This document shows positions 31,304 to 40,881 of a DNA stretch of 64,000 bases, in pieces. The stretch is taken from positions 1 to 64,000 of the forward strand of contig NZ_JANIIC010000017.1 in the NCBI RefSeq assembly GCF_024519315.1, read 5' to 3'. The DNA is from Streptomyces malaysiensis subsp. samsunensis. GTDB lineage: Bacteria; Actinomycetota; Actinomycetes; Streptomycetales; Streptomycetaceae. The translations under genes and the position numbers were made by a program. The notes under the pieces were generated by a model. That model worked only from the letters and a program-made list of their open reading frames with translations, was not told the origin of the DNA and ran no database searches. The first letter of the stretch is position 1, and each line of letters starts with the position of its first letter.

Positions 31304-32893
31304 GTGAATCTGGCTCTGGCGCCGGAGACGCTGGCCCGGTGGCAATTCGGCATCACAACGGTCTACCACTTCCTCTTCGTGCCGCTGACGATCTCTCTTG
31401 CCGCGATCACGGCGGGTCTGGAGACCGCCTGGGTCCGCACGGGCAAGGAGAAGTACTTCCACGCCACCAAGTTCTGGGGCAAGCTCTTCCTGATCAACAT
31501 CGCGATGGGTGTGGTCACCGGCATCGTGCAGGAGTTCCAGTTCGGTATGAACTGGTCGGACTACTCCCGCTTTGTCGGTGATGTCTTCGGCGCCCCGCTC
31601 GCGATGGAGGCACTGCTGGCCTTCTTCTTCGAGTCCACCTTCATAGGTCTGTGGATCTTCGGCTGGGACAAACTGCCCAAGAAGATCCACTGCGCCTGTA
31701 TCTGGATCGTCGCGATCGGCACGATCCTCTCGTCGTACTTCATCCTCGCCGCCAACTCCTGGATGCAGCATCCGACCGGCTACACCATCGACAAGGCCAC
31801 CGGGAAGGCCCAGCTCACCGACATCTGGGCGGTGCTGACCCAGAACACCACCCTCGTCGTGGTCTTCCACACCCTGACCGCGGCCTTCCTCACCGGCGCC
31901 GCCTTCGTCGTCGGCATCTCCTCCCTCCATCTGCTGCGCGCCAAGCGCCTCCGGGAGCGCGGCGAGGAGCTGGGCGAGGGGCGGAAGAAGCAGATCGGGG
32001 CGATGCGGACCTCGCTGCGGGTGGGCCTGGTGGTCGCGGTCATCGCCGGGCTCGGCACGGCGACCAGCGGTGACCAGCTCGGCAAGGTGATGTTCGAGCA
32101 GCAGCCGATGAAGATGGCGGCCGCCGAGGCGCTCTGGGACACCCAGGCGCCCGCACCCTTCTCGGTCTTCGCCGTCGGCGATGTCAGCAAGGGGCACAAC
32201 AGCGTCGAGCTGGAGGTGCCCGGGGTGCTCTCCTTCCTGGCGCACAGCAACTTCACCGACTCCGTCCCCGGGATCAACGACATCGCCCAGCGGGAGGCCG
32301 ACGCCTACGGCGGTCAGCCCGATGACTACATCCCCAGCATCTTCATGACCTTCTGGGGCTTCCGGCTGATGATCGGCTTCGGGATGACCTCGTTCGTCGC
32401 CGGGCTGATCGGGCTGTGGACGACCCGGCGCAAGCTGTGGCTGGCGCCCGCCTTCCGCACCGGCGAGGACGAGGTGCCCCGGCTCATGCTCACCAAGAAG
32501 CGTGAGATGGCCCCGCTGCTGTCCACCTGGTCCTGGCGGATCGGCATTCTCACCATGGGCTTCCCGCTGATCGCCAACTCCTTCGGCTGGATCTTCACCG
32601 AGATGGGCCGTCAGCCCTGGGCGGTCTACGGGCTGATGAAGACCGCCGACGCGGTCTCCCCCGGGGTCGGCCGGACCGAGGTGCTGATCTCGCTCGGCGT
32701 CTTCACGCTGCTGTACGGGGCGCTCGCGGTGATCGAGGTGCGGCTGCTGGCCAAGTACGCCAAGGCCGGACCGGACACCGACGAGAAGCCGCCCGCCAAG
32801 GACCCGAAGCTGCGGCTGCCCTCGGGCGGTCCGGGCGGCGGGGGCGCCGTCGAGGACGAGGACGCCGACAAGCCACTGACCTTCGCGTACTGA
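31304..32893 (+). CDS. cydA: cytochrome bd ubiquinol/menaquinol oxidase subunit I
   Basis: CydA is the main subunit of the bd-type terminal oxidase, carrying hemes b558, b595 and d and the quinol site, active at low oxygen. The 529-residue product has about nine membrane helices; conserved features include ARWQFGITTVYHFLFVPLTISLA (N-terminal heme ligand His22), the quinol-binding Q-loop region after ATSGDQLGKVMFEQQPMKMAAAE, and GRQPWAVYGLM near the C-terminal half. The final 45 residues are a Pro/Gly-rich acidic tail. GTG 31304 follows AAGGAGAG. Controlled by Rex; first gene of cydA-cydB-cydDC. Confidence 0.97.
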   Translation: MNLALAPETLARWQFGITTVYHFLFVPLTISLAAITAGLETAWVRTGKEKYFHATKFWGKLFLINIAMGVVTGIVQEFQFGMNWSDYSRFVGDVFGAPLAMEALLAFFFESTFIGLWIFGWDKLPKKIHCACIWIVAIGTILSSYFILAANSWMQHPTGYTIDKATGKAQLTDIWAVLTQNTTLVVVFHTLTAAFLTGAAFVVGISSLHLLRAKRLRERGEELGEGRKKQIGAMRTSLRVGLVVAVIAGLGTATSGDQLGKVMFEQQPMKMAAAEALWDTQAPAPFSVFAVGDVSKGHNSVELEVPGVLSFLAHSNFTDSVPGINDIAQREADAYGGQPDDYIPSIFMTFWGFRLMIGFGMTSFVAGLIGLWTTRRKLWLAPAFRTGEDEVPRLMLTKKREMAPLLSTWSWRIGILTMGFPLIANSFGWIFTEMGRQPWAVYGLMKTADAVSPGVGRTEVLISLGVFTLLYGALAVIEVRLLAKYAKAGPDTDEKPPAKDPKLRLPSGGPGGGGAVEDEDADKPLTFAY

Positions 32894-32919
32894 CGGCCGG
32901 AGAGGATCGGGAGAGGATC

Positions 32920-33921
32920 ATGCACCTTCACGACTTCTGGTTTCTGCTGATCGCCGTCCTGTGGACGGGCTACTTCTTCCTGGAGGGCTTCGACTTCGGC
33001 ATCGGCGTACTGACCAAGCTGCTCGCCCGCGACCGCACCGAGCGCCGGGTCCTGATCAACACGATCGGGCCGGTGTGGGACGGCAATGAGGTCTGGCTGA
33101 TCACGGCGGGCGGGGCGACCTTCGCCGCCTTCCCCGACTGGTACGCGACGCTGTTCAGCGGCTTCTATCTGCCGCTGCTGGCCGTCCTGGTGTGCCTGAT
33201 CCTGCGCGGTGTCGCCTTCGAGTACCGGCACAAGCGCCCCGAGGACCGCTGGCAGCGCAACTGGGAGCAGGTGATCTTCTGGTGCTCGCTGCTGCCCGCG
33301 TTCCTCTGGGGAGCGATCTTCGCCAATCTGGTGCACGGGGTGCCGATCGGCCGTGACGGGAACTACGCGGGCGGTCTGACGGATCTGATCACGCCGTACG
33401 CCCTGCTGGGCGGGGTGGTCACGCTGGTGCTGTTCACCTTCCACGGCGCCGTCTTCGCCGCGCTCAAGACGGACGGGGGCATCCGGACGCGGGCACGGCG
33501 GTGCGCGGCCCGGCTCGGTCTGGCCACCGTCGTGGTCGCGGTGCCGTTCCTGGTCTGGACGCAGGGGGACAGCGGGAACGGTTCCAGTCTGGTGGCGGTC
33601 GCCATCGCCGTCCTGGCGCTGGCCGTGGCGCTGATCATGAACCAGCGGGGGCGTGAGGGGTGGGCGTTCACGCTGTCCGGGGTGGCCATCGCGGCCGCCG
33701 TCGCGATGCTCTTCCTGGCCCTCTTCCCCGATGTCATGCCCTCATCGCTGGACCCGGAGTGGAGCCTGACCGCGGCGAACGCCTCCTCAAGCCCCTATAC
33801 GCTCAAGATCATGACCTGGATCGGGGTCATCATGATGCCGCTGATCATGGCCTACCAGGCGTGGACGTACTGGGTCTTCCGGAAGCGCATCGGCACCCGG
33901 CACATCCCCGCGACCCACTGA
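32920..33921 (+). CDS. cydB: cytochrome bd oxidase subunit II
   Basis: CydB is the second membrane subunit of cytochrome bd. The 333-residue protein opens with the diagnostic WFLLIAVLWTGYFFLEGFDFGIGVL and GPVWDGNEVWLITAGGATFAAFPDWYATLFSGFYLPL, and has eight to nine helices, ending WTYWVFRKRIGTRH. It starts 26 nt after cydA with GGAGAGGAT upstream of ATG 32920. Length is normal for actinobacteria. Expression is coupled to cydA from the Rex promoter. Confidence 0.97.
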   Translation: MHLHDFWFLLIAVLWTGYFFLEGFDFGIGVLTKLLARDRTERRVLINTIGPVWDGNEVWLITAGGATFAAFPDWYATLFSGFYLPLLAVLVCLILRGVAFEYRHKRPEDRWQRNWEQVIFWCSLLPAFLWGAIFANLVHGVPIGRDGNYAGGLTDLITPYALLGGVVTLVLFTFHGAVFAALKTDGGIRTRARRCAARLGLATVVVAVPFLVWTQGDSGNGSSLVAVAIAVLALAVALIMNQRGREGWAFTLSGVAIAAAVAMLFLALFPDVMPSSLDPEWSLTAANASSSPYTLKIMTWIGVIMMPLIMAYQAWTYWVFRKRIGTRHIPATH

Positions 33922-33931
33922 CGCGGGTGCG

Positions 33932-36900
33932 GTGTTTCACGTGAAACCAATCGACCCCCGGCTGCTGCGGTACGCACGGGCCACCCGCTTCTTCCTCGCC
34001 GCCTCCGTGGCGCTGGGCCTGGCCGGAGCGGGGCTGGTCATCGCACAGGCGATGCTGATCGCCGAGATCGTGGTGGGCGCCTTCCAGCACGGCGACGGTG
34101 TGCGGGCGCTGACACTTCCGCTGGGGTTGCTGGCCCTGGTCGCCGTCGGCCGGGCGGTCGTCTCCTGGCTGACCGAACTGGCCGCCCACCGGGCCGGTGC
34201 GGCGGTCAAGTCGGAGCTGCGGCTGCGGCTGGTGGAGCGGGCCGTGCGGCTGGGGCCAAGCTGGCTGGATTCCCAGCGGACCGGTGAGCTCACCACCCTC
34301 GCCACCCGGGGTATCGACGCCCTGGACGACTACTTCGCGCGCTATCTGCCCCAGTTGGGGCTGGCCGTGGTGGTGCCGGTGGCGGTGCTCGCCCGGATCG
34401 TCACCGCGGACTGGATCTCCGCGCTGATCATCGTCGCGACGCTGCCGCTGATCCCACTGTTCATGGCGCTCATCGGCTGGGCCACGCAGTCCCGGATGGA
34501 CCGTCAGTGGCGGCTGCTGTCCCGGCTGTCCGGGCACTTCCTCGATGTCGTCGCCGGGCTGCCGACCCTCAAGGTCTTCGGCCGGGCAAAGGCCCAGGCC
34601 GCCTCGATCCGCGCGATCACGGCCGACTACCGGCGGGCCACGCTCAAGACGTTGCGGCTGGCCTTTCTCTCCTCCCTCGCCCTGGAACTGCTCTCCACGG
34701 TCTCGGTCGCGCTGGTCGCGGTCGACATCGGAATGCGGCTGGTGCACGGCGAGATGGACCTCTACACCGGGCTGGTGGTGCTGGTGCTCGCACCCGAGGC
34801 GTATCTGCCGCTGCGGCAGGTGAGTGCGCAGTACCACGCGGCGGCGGAGGGGCTGACGGCGGCGGACGAGGTGTTCGCGGTGCTGGGGCGCGAGCCCTCG
34901 GAGGCGGGCGGTTCACCGGCCCCCGACGCCCGGGGCGCCGCGCTGGCGCTGGACGGGCTGGTGGTACGTCACCCCGGACGTGTCGAACCGTCCCTCGCGC
35001 GGACCTCGTTCGAGATCCGCGCGGGGGAGACGGTCGCCGTCGTGGGCCCCAGCGGTGCCGGGAAGACGACCCTGCTGAACGCCGTGCTGGGCTTCGCCGC
35101 GCCACACGAGGGCCGGGTGCTGATCGGGGGCCGGGACCTGGCCTCGCTCGAACCGGAGAGCTGGCGGCGCCAGATCGCCTGGGTGCCCCAGCGCCCCTGC
35201 CTCTTCGCCGGGACGATCGCCGAGAACGTCCGGCTGGCCCGGCCGGACGCCGACGACGAGGCGGTACGGACCGCCCTGCGGGACGCCGACGCGCTTGGCT
35301 TCGTCTCCGTCCTGCCGGACGGGATCGAGACCCGGCTCGGCGAAATGGGCGCGGGGCTGTCCGCGGGCCAGCGACAACGGATCGCCCTGGCCCGCGCCTT
35401 CCTGGCCGACCGGCCCGTGCTGCTCCTGGACGAGCCCACGGCCAACCTGGACGGTGAGACGGAGGCGTCGGTCGTCGAGGCGGTGCGGAGGTTGGCCGAG
35501 GGCCGCACCGTGCTGTTGGTGGTCCACCGCCCGGCACTGCTTCCGCTGGCCGACCGTGTCCTGCGACTGGCGGGGCCGGAGGGTGGTGCCGGGTCCGGGG
35601 CCGGGCCCGGGGCCCCTGTGGCCTCCGTGGCCACGCTGCTCGCCGCCGGGCACGGGGCGACGGTGGACGGTGCGGGTGTGGCCGGGGATCTGCGCACCGA
35701 GGCGTGCGTATCCGTGCGTCGGGGTGCAGAGGTGCGACTGTCCGCGTTGGAGGCGGCCACGGGCGCGGAGCGGGCACGGGCTGATGTTCCCGGTGGCGCG
35801 CATGAGCCGATGGCGGATGCGCCCGCTGGCGTGGAGCGCACGCCAGCCGCCGTATCCGGCGCCGCGCAGGCGCCGACGTCGGATGCCGGGTGCGGCCGGC
35901 GGTTGGGCGAGGCGCGGCCCGGGTCGGACGGGACGGATCTGGCTGCGTCGGATGGCCCGGTCGCGTCCGCTCGCCCGGCCGTGTCGCGCGGCTCGACCTC
36001 GTCGTACCGGACCGGCGTGCGGTCGCCGCGCGGTGTGTTGGCTCGGGTGCGGGTGGGGGCTCGTGGTGGGCGGGGGCGGTTTGGGCTGGCCCTGTTGCTT
36101 GGGAGCCTCGCTCTGCTGAGCGCGGTCGGGCTGATGGCCGTCTCCGGGTGGCTGATCTCGCGGGCCGCGCAGCAGCCGCCCGTGCTGTATCTGATGGTGG
36201 CGGTCACCGCGACCCGGGCGTTCGGAATCGGGCGGGCCGTCTTCCGTTACGCCGAGCGCCTCGTCTCGCATGACGCCGTGCTGCGGGTGCTGGCCGAGCT
36301 GCGGGTCGCCGTCTACCGGAGGCTGGAGCGGCTGGCGCCCGCCGGGCTCGGCCGGACGCGGCGCGGCGATCTGCTCTCCCGGCTGGTGGCCGACGTGGAC
36401 GCCGTCCAGGACTACTTCCTGCGCTGGCTGCTGCCGGTCGGCACCGCGCTGATCGTCGGCGCGGCCTCGGTGGGCTTCCTCACCTGGGTGCTGCCCGAGG
36501 CCGGGGCCGTACTGGCGGCGGGGCTGCTGGTGGCGGGGGTCGTGGTGCCCGCCGTGTCCGGGGCACTCGCGCGGCGGGCGGAGCGTCGCCTGGCACCGGC
36601 GCGCGGTGCCCTCTCGGCGCAGGTCGTCGATCTGCTCGCGGGTGCCGCCGAGTTGACCGTCGCGGGCGCGCTGCCGCGCCGGCTGGACGAGGTACGCCGC
36701 GCCGATGGGGCGCTCACCCGGATCGCCCGGCGTACGGCGGCCGCCGCCGGCACCGGTGCCGGGCTGTCCGCGCTGGTCTGCGGGCTGACCGTGGCGGCCG
36801 CGGCGTGGGTGGGGGTGCCGGCCGTGGCGGACGGCCGGATCCACGGGGTGTGGCTGGCGGTCGTGGTGCTGACCCCGCTCGCCGCCTTCGAGGCCGTCGC

Positions 36901-37816
36901 GGGGCTGCCGCTCGCGGTGCAGCACCGACAGCGGGTGCGGCGGGCCGCGGAGCGGGTGTACGAGGTGCTGGACGAGCCGCTTCCGGTGCGCGAACCCGAC
37001 GAGGCGCGGCGCGAGGAGGCGCCCAGCACGCCGTATCCGCTCGTACTGCGCGGGATCACCGCCCGCCACCCCGGGCAGTCCGCACCCGCCTTGGACGGGT
37101 TCGGGCTGGAGCTGCGCCCGGGGCGCCGGGTCGCGGTCGTCGGCCCGTCGGGGGCGGGCAAGACCACCCTCGCCCAGGTGCTGCTCCGCTTCCTGGACCC
37201 CGAGGGGGGCACCTACACCTTGGCGGGCCGGAACGCCGCCGCCCTGGACGGGGACGCGGTGCGGCGGCTCGTCGGCCTCTGCGCCCAGGACGCTCATGTC
37301 TTCGACAGTTCGCTGCGCGAGAACTTGCGGCTGGCGCGTCCCGGCGCGAGCGATGGCGAGCTCCGCTCGGCGCTGGCCGGGGCCCGGCTGCTCGACTGGG
37401 TGGACGGGCTGCCGGACGGCCTGGACACGCTCGTCGGCGAGCAGGGCGCACGGCTCTCCGGCGGTCAGCGGCAGCGGCTGGCGCTGGCCCGCGCGCTGCT
37501 GGCGGACTTCCCGGTGCTGGTGCTGGACGAACCGGCCGAGCATCTGGATCTGCCCACGGCCGACGCGCTGACGGCCGACCTGCTGTCGGCGACCCGGGGG
37601 CGCACCACCGTCCTGATCACACACCGGCTGGCGGGCCTGGCCGCGGTGGACGAGGTGATCGTGCTCGACGGGGGCCGGGCCGTCCAGCGCGGGACGTACG
37701 AGGAGCTGGCCTCGGCCGACGGACCGTTCCGCCGGATGCTGGAGCGGGAGGACGTGGAGGGTGGAGTGCCGGTGGGGGCTGGGCAGCTGGGTGCCGGCAA
37801 GGTTCTGTGTGGCTGA
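33932..37816 (+). CDS. cydDC: fused thiol exporter/cytochrome bd maturation ABC transporter CydDC
   Basis: A 1294-residue fusion of both halves of CydDC, the glutathione/cysteine exporter that is needed to assemble cytochrome bd. First half: five to six helices to residue about 310, Walker A GPSGAGKTT near 370, signature LSAGQRQR, Walker B LLLDEPTANLD. A linker of about 130 low-complexity residues (near 560-700, with repeats such as GSGAGPGAP and PMADAPAGVERTPAA) connects to the second membrane domain, then Walker A GPSGAGKTT, signature LSGGQRQRLALARAL and VLVLDEPAEHLD. The GTG start reads MFHVKP because it overlaps a parS site. The 3' end is duplicated downstream. Confidence 0.95.
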   Translation: MFHVKPIDPRLLRYARATRFFLAASVALGLAGAGLVIAQAMLIAEIVVGAFQHGDGVRALTLPLGLLALVAVGRAVVSWLTELAAHRAGAAVKSELRLRLVERAVRLGPSWLDSQRTGELTTLATRGIDALDDYFARYLPQLGLAVVVPVAVLARIVTADWISALIIVATLPLIPLFMALIGWATQSRMDRQWRLLSRLSGHFLDVVAGLPTLKVFGRAKAQAASIRAITADYRRATLKTLRLAFLSSLALELLSTVSVALVAVDIGMRLVHGEMDLYTGLVVLVLAPEAYLPLRQVSAQYHAAAEGLTAADEVFAVLGREPSEAGGSPAPDARGAALALDGLVVRHPGRVEPSLARTSFEIRAGETVAVVGPSGAGKTTLLNAVLGFAAPHEGRVLIGGRDLASLEPESWRRQIAWVPQRPCLFAGTIAENVRLARPDADDEAVRTALRDADALGFVSVLPDGIETRLGEMGAGLSAGQRQRIALARAFLADRPVLLLDEPTANLDGETEASVVEAVRRLAEGRTVLLVVHRPALLPLADRVLRLAGPEGGAGSGAGPGAPVASVATLLAAGHGATVDGAGVAGDLRTEACVSVRRGAEVRLSALEAATGAERARADVPGGAHEPMADAPAGVERTPAAVSGAAQAPTSDAGCGRRLGEARPGSDGTDLAASDGPVASARPAVSRGSTSSYRTGVRSPRGVLARVRVGARGGRGRFGLALLLGSLALLSAVGLMAVSGWLISRAAQQPPVLYLMVAVTATRAFGIGRAVFRYAERLVSHDAVLRVLAELRVAVYRRLERLAPAGLGRTRRGDLLSRLVADVDAVQDYFLRWLLPVGTALIVGAASVGFLTWVLPEAGAVLAAGLLVAGVVVPAVSGALARRAERRLAPARGALSAQVVDLLAGAAELTVAGALPRRLDEVRRADGALTRIARRTAAAAGTGAGLSALVCGLTVAAAAWVGVPAVADGRIHGVWLAVVVLTPLAAFEAVAGLPLAVQHRQRVRRAAERVYEVLDEPLPVREPDEARREEAPSTPYPLVLRGITARHPGQSAPALDGFGLELRPGRRVAVVGPSGAGKTTLAQVLLRFLDPEGGTYTLAGRNAAALDGDAVRRLVGLCAQDAHVFDSSLRENLRLARPGASDGELRSALAGARLLDWVDGLPDGLDTLVGEQGARLSGGQRQRLALARALLADFPVLVLDEPAEHLDLPTADALTADLLSATRGRTTVLITHRLAGLAAVDEVIVLDGGRAVQRGTYEELASADGPFRRMLEREDVEGGVPVGAGQLGAGKVLCG
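33934..33947. promoter_or_regulatory. parS (ParB-binding) site overlapping the cydDC start
   Basis: GTTTCACGTGAAAC is a perfect 14-bp palindrome and equals the parS consensus of streptomycetes. It begins in the last base of the GTG start codon of cydDC and encodes FHVK, the usual way parS sits at gene starts near oriC. ParB spreading from such sites organises the origin region during sporulation septation. Confidence 0.95.
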
Positions 37817-37985
37817 TGCCGTGGGGTCGGGGACGGCCTGGCCCGGTGCGGGTGGGTGCCGGGCAGGTGTGGCCCTGGCGGGAGGACGTGGAGGGTGGAG
37901 TGCTGGTGGGTGCCGGCAAGGTTCTGTGTGGCTGATGCCGCGGGGCCTGCGACGGCCCGGCCCGGCGCCCGTGGGTGCCGGGCAC
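37748..37985. repeat. imperfect tandem duplication of the cydDC 3' end
   Basis: The last 69 nt of cydDC plus about 45 nt beyond its stop (37748-37866) recur at 37882-37985. The second copy lacks 15 bp, giving offsets of 134 bp then 119 bp. Both copies encode GAGKVLCG before the stop, but only the first is attached to the gene. The whole gap 37817-38168 holds no other gene. Confidence 0.85.
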
Positions 37986-38155
37986 GGGGGCGCCCACCAG
38001 GCCCTGTCGGCGGGTTTTCACGGGCCCGCCGACGCATCTCCCAGCGGCCCTCGGCCACGGCGGGGCTCCGTGGCGTCGGCCGCTCGTGCCACAGGCGCCG
38101 CCAAGGTCCACCGGACAGGGCCTGGCACGGCAGGGCGTTCATCCGCCGCATTCAT

Positions 38156-38161
38156 TAGGCT
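38156..38161 (+). promoter_or_regulatory. -10 element of a leaderless promoter for the histidine kinase
   Basis: TAGGCT ends seven bases before ATG 38169 and no ribosome site is visible, which points to a leaderless transcript. The same spacing and sequence occur upstream of the F420-type oxidoreductase gene at 43103. Confidence 0.5.
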
Positions 38162-38168
38162 CGACGGC

Positions 38169-39863
38169 ATGGCGGCCGCTGCCCCCTCCCCCGACCCTCT
38201 GGACGTGGCCGCGGAGGCGACCCGCGGTCTGCGAGGGCTGTCCACCGAGCTCACGGCCCGGCTGCCGCGGCTGCTCGAGGCGATGCGCGCGCTCGGCACC
38301 GGGCCGGACGCGCACACCGTCCTCGACCGGATCGTCCGCACCGCGGCCGAGCTGGTGGGTGCCCGCCGCGCCGCGATCGGGGTGCACCATGCCGAGGGTG
38401 ACGCGGCCGCGGGCCAGGGCCTGGCCGATGTGGTCACGTACGGCGAGACCGAGGCCGACCGGGAGGGGTGCGCGGAACTGCTCGCCGAGGCGCGCCGGAC
38501 CGGGGCGCCCTCGGCCGCCGGGCCGCAGGGCTCGTATCTGGCCGTTCCGCTGCGGGTGGGGGAGGAGACCTTCGGCACCCTCTGCCTCGCCGGGAAGCGG
38601 GACGGCGGTCCGTTCACCGAATCCGACCGGCATCTGGTCGAGGTGCTGGCGACCGAGGCGGGGATCGCCATCGGCCACACCCGCGTCCAAGGGGCCACCC
38701 GGCAGCGCGAGCGCTGGATCGAGGGGGCGGTGGCCGTCACCCAGGCGCTGCTGTCCGGCGGCGCCGGGGAAAGTGCCGTAGGCGGGATGGGCGGCGGGCC
38801 GTCCGTGGTCGCCGAGAAGGTCCGGGAACTCGCGGACGCGGCGGTGGGGATCGTGCTGCTGCCGGAGGACGGCGGCGGCGGGCTGAAGGTCACGGCGGTG
38901 GCCGCCGACGAGCCGTCCGGGCTGCTCGGCACGGCGCTTCCGGCCCGCTCCCCGGCCGTGCCGAGGCTGCTGGCCGGGCAGCCGGTCCTCATCGAGGATC
39001 CGGCCGCCGACCCGCTGCTCGGCACCAGCGCCCCCGGACGCTACGGGCCGAGCCTGATGGTGCCGCTGAGCAGCGGCGACCGGGTGCTCGGCGCGCTGGC
39101 CACCGCGCGCGAGCGCGGCGGCCGCCCGTTCACGGCCAGCGAGCGCGCTCTGGCCGCCCAGTTCGCGGCGCAGGTGGCGATCGCGCTGGTGCTCGCCGAG
39201 GCGCAGCGCGACCGGGAACGGCTCGTGGTCCTCGAGGAGCGCGACCGGATCGCCCGCGATCTCCACGACCTCGTCGTCCAGCGGCTCTTCGCGGCCGCGA
39301 TGCTGCTGGAGAGCGCGGAACGCCGGTCGGACGCGCCGGAGGTGCGGGCGCGGATCGAGCGGGCCGTCGAGGAACTCGGCGCCACCATCCAGGAGGTGCG
39401 GACGGCGATCTACGCGCTCCAGCAGGCCCCGCCCGAAACCCCGGCCGGGCTGCGCGGCCGGGTGCTGCGCGAGGTCAGGGCGGCCGCCGTACCGCTGGGC
39501 TTCCAGCCGTCCCTGACCTTCGTGGGCCCGGTGGACGACCAGGTCGGCCCGATGACCGGCGCCCATCTCGTCGCGGCACTGCGCGAGGCGCTGTCCAACG
39601 CCTTCCGGCACGCCCGGGCACAGCGGATCGAGGTGGTCGTGGACGCCACGGCTCGGCTCGCGGACGGGCGCCCGGCGGTCCGGCTGACGGTCGCCGACGA
39701 CGGCGTGGGCGTGCCCGCGGGCGGCCGGCGCAGCGGCCTGGCGAACCTGGCCCGGCGGGCCGAGGCTCTGGGCGGATCGAGCGCCTTCGGCCCCGGCCTG
39801 GGGGAGGGCGGCCGCGGCACAGCGGTGACGTGGGAGGCACCGCTACCTGGCGAGGGCGCTTGA
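38169..39863 (+). CDS. GAF-domain sensor histidine kinase (NarL/DevS type)
   Basis: A 564-residue cytoplasmic sensor kinase. Two GAF-like domains occupy about 45-165 and 215-335 (the second ends FTASERALAAQFAAQVAIAL). The HisKA_3 phosphoacceptor motif LEERDRIARDLHDLVVQRLF contains His366, followed by the ATPase domain with N-box EALSNAFRHARA, G1 VADDGVGVPAG and G2 GLANLARRAEALGG. This is the DevS/DosT layout, in which GAF domains may bind heme and sense O2, NO or redox; heme ligands cannot be read with certainty. No response regulator is adjacent, so it is an orphan here. It directly follows the cyd operon. Confidence 0.9.
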   Translation: MAAAAPSPDPLDVAAEATRGLRGLSTELTARLPRLLEAMRALGTGPDAHTVLDRIVRTAAELVGARRAAIGVHHAEGDAAAGQGLADVVTYGETEADREGCAELLAEARRTGAPSAAGPQGSYLAVPLRVGEETFGTLCLAGKRDGGPFTESDRHLVEVLATEAGIAIGHTRVQGATRQRERWIEGAVAVTQALLSGGAGESAVGGMGGGPSVVAEKVRELADAAVGIVLLPEDGGGGLKVTAVAADEPSGLLGTALPARSPAVPRLLAGQPVLIEDPAADPLLGTSAPGRYGPSLMVPLSSGDRVLGALATARERGGRPFTASERALAAQFAAQVAIALVLAEAQRDRERLVVLEERDRIARDLHDLVVQRLFAAAMLLESAERRSDAPEVRARIERAVEELGATIQEVRTAIYALQQAPPETPAGLRGRVLREVRAAAVPLGFQPSLTFVGPVDDQVGPMTGAHLVAALREALSNAFRHARAQRIEVVVDATARLADGRPAVRLTVADDGVGVPAGGRRSGLANLARRAEALGGSSAFGPGLGEGGRGTAVTWEAPLPGEGA

Positions 39864-40881
39864 TGGGGTGTTGTGTGTCTCGGTGGCGTTTTGGGTGCTT
39901 GAGGGGCTGACGCGGGCCTCACGCGGCTGGACGCTTGAGGGCGCTGGTGTGGCCCCTGGGCCGCCGTGCATCTGACGAGACCGCCGCGCGCCCTATGGCC
40001 GCTACGTGCCTGACGGGCGGCCGTGCGGCTGTGCGCCGCATGGCGCCGGGTGCCTGGCGGGGGTGCTGTGTGCCTCGTGACGCTGGGTGCTTGATGGGCT
40101 GCTGTGGACCTCATTCGGCTGGGCGCCTGATAGGGCGATATGGACCTTATGTCGCCGGACGCCCTGTGAGGCCGATCCACGCCTCATGGCTGCTATGTGC
40201 CTGACGGGTCGCTATGGGCCTCATACGACTCGGCGATTGATGGGGATGCTGTATGGCCATGCCGCTGGGCGTCTGACGAGGCCGATGTGCGCCATGCGGC
40301 TAATCGCCTGGTACGGGCCTTATGCGGCTGTGCGCCTGGCGAGGTCGCTGCGTGCCCCATGGCTGCTACGCGCGCCTGACCGGCTGCTGTGCGCCGCATG
40401 GCGCTGGGTGCCTGGCGGACTGCGGTGTGTCGGACGCCGCTATATGCCTGACGGGCGGCTGTGTGCCTCGTGCCGTTAGGCGCTCGACGGGGCCGTCGTG
40501 GGCCTCATGCCGGTCATCCCACTGGGCGCTTGGCGAGGTCGCTGCGTGCCCCATGGCTGCTACGCGCGCCTGACCGGCTGCTGTGCGCCGCATGGCGCTG
40601 GGTGCCTGGCGGGCTGCTGCGGACCCCTGCCGCTTGGCGGCTCATGGCCGCTATGCGCTTGGCCTTCGCTGTGTGTCGGACGCCGCTATGCGCCTGGCGG
40701 GCTGCTGTGTGCCTCGTGCCGAGGATGGCCGGGCAGCAGTCCCACCCCGAAGGTGCCGGTGGCCATGAGGCGCTCGACGGGGCCGCCGTGGGCCTCATGC
40801 CGGTCATCCCGATGGGCGTCTGACGAGGCCGCTGCGCGTCCCACGGCCGCTACGCGCCTGACCACTTGCTCCGCGTCTGAC
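39861..40881. repeat. 36-bp degenerate tandem repeat array (about 28 units)
   Basis: The 1208-nt gap 39864-41071 is mostly a degenerate tandem repeat with a 36-bp period that starts at the stop codon of the kinase gene (GCTTGATGGGG fits the unit) and ends near 40880. Examples are the units starting 40093 (GGGCTGCTGTGGACC...), 40206, 40381 and 40454, all exactly 36 bp and ending CTGAT, TTGAT, CTGGC or CGAC. Two perfect 82-bp stretches (40337-40418 and 40531-40612) show recent duplication. All frames are interrupted, so it is not one coding sequence. A palindromic terminator closes the array at 40882. Confidence 0.85.

Noticed and set aside
34913..37624. 903-residue leftward ORF opposite cydDC
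   Set aside because: It is the antisense of an intact, highly conserved gene; no start signal or domain.
40087..40823. Cys/Trp/Arg-rich ORFs inside the 36-bp repeat island
   Set aside because: They start and stop within repeat units, lack ribosome sites and have codon use unlike this genome.
39861..40881. 36-bp repeats as a CRISPR array
   Set aside because: Units are contiguous and degenerate, there are no unique spacers between identical repeats, and no cas genes lie in the window.
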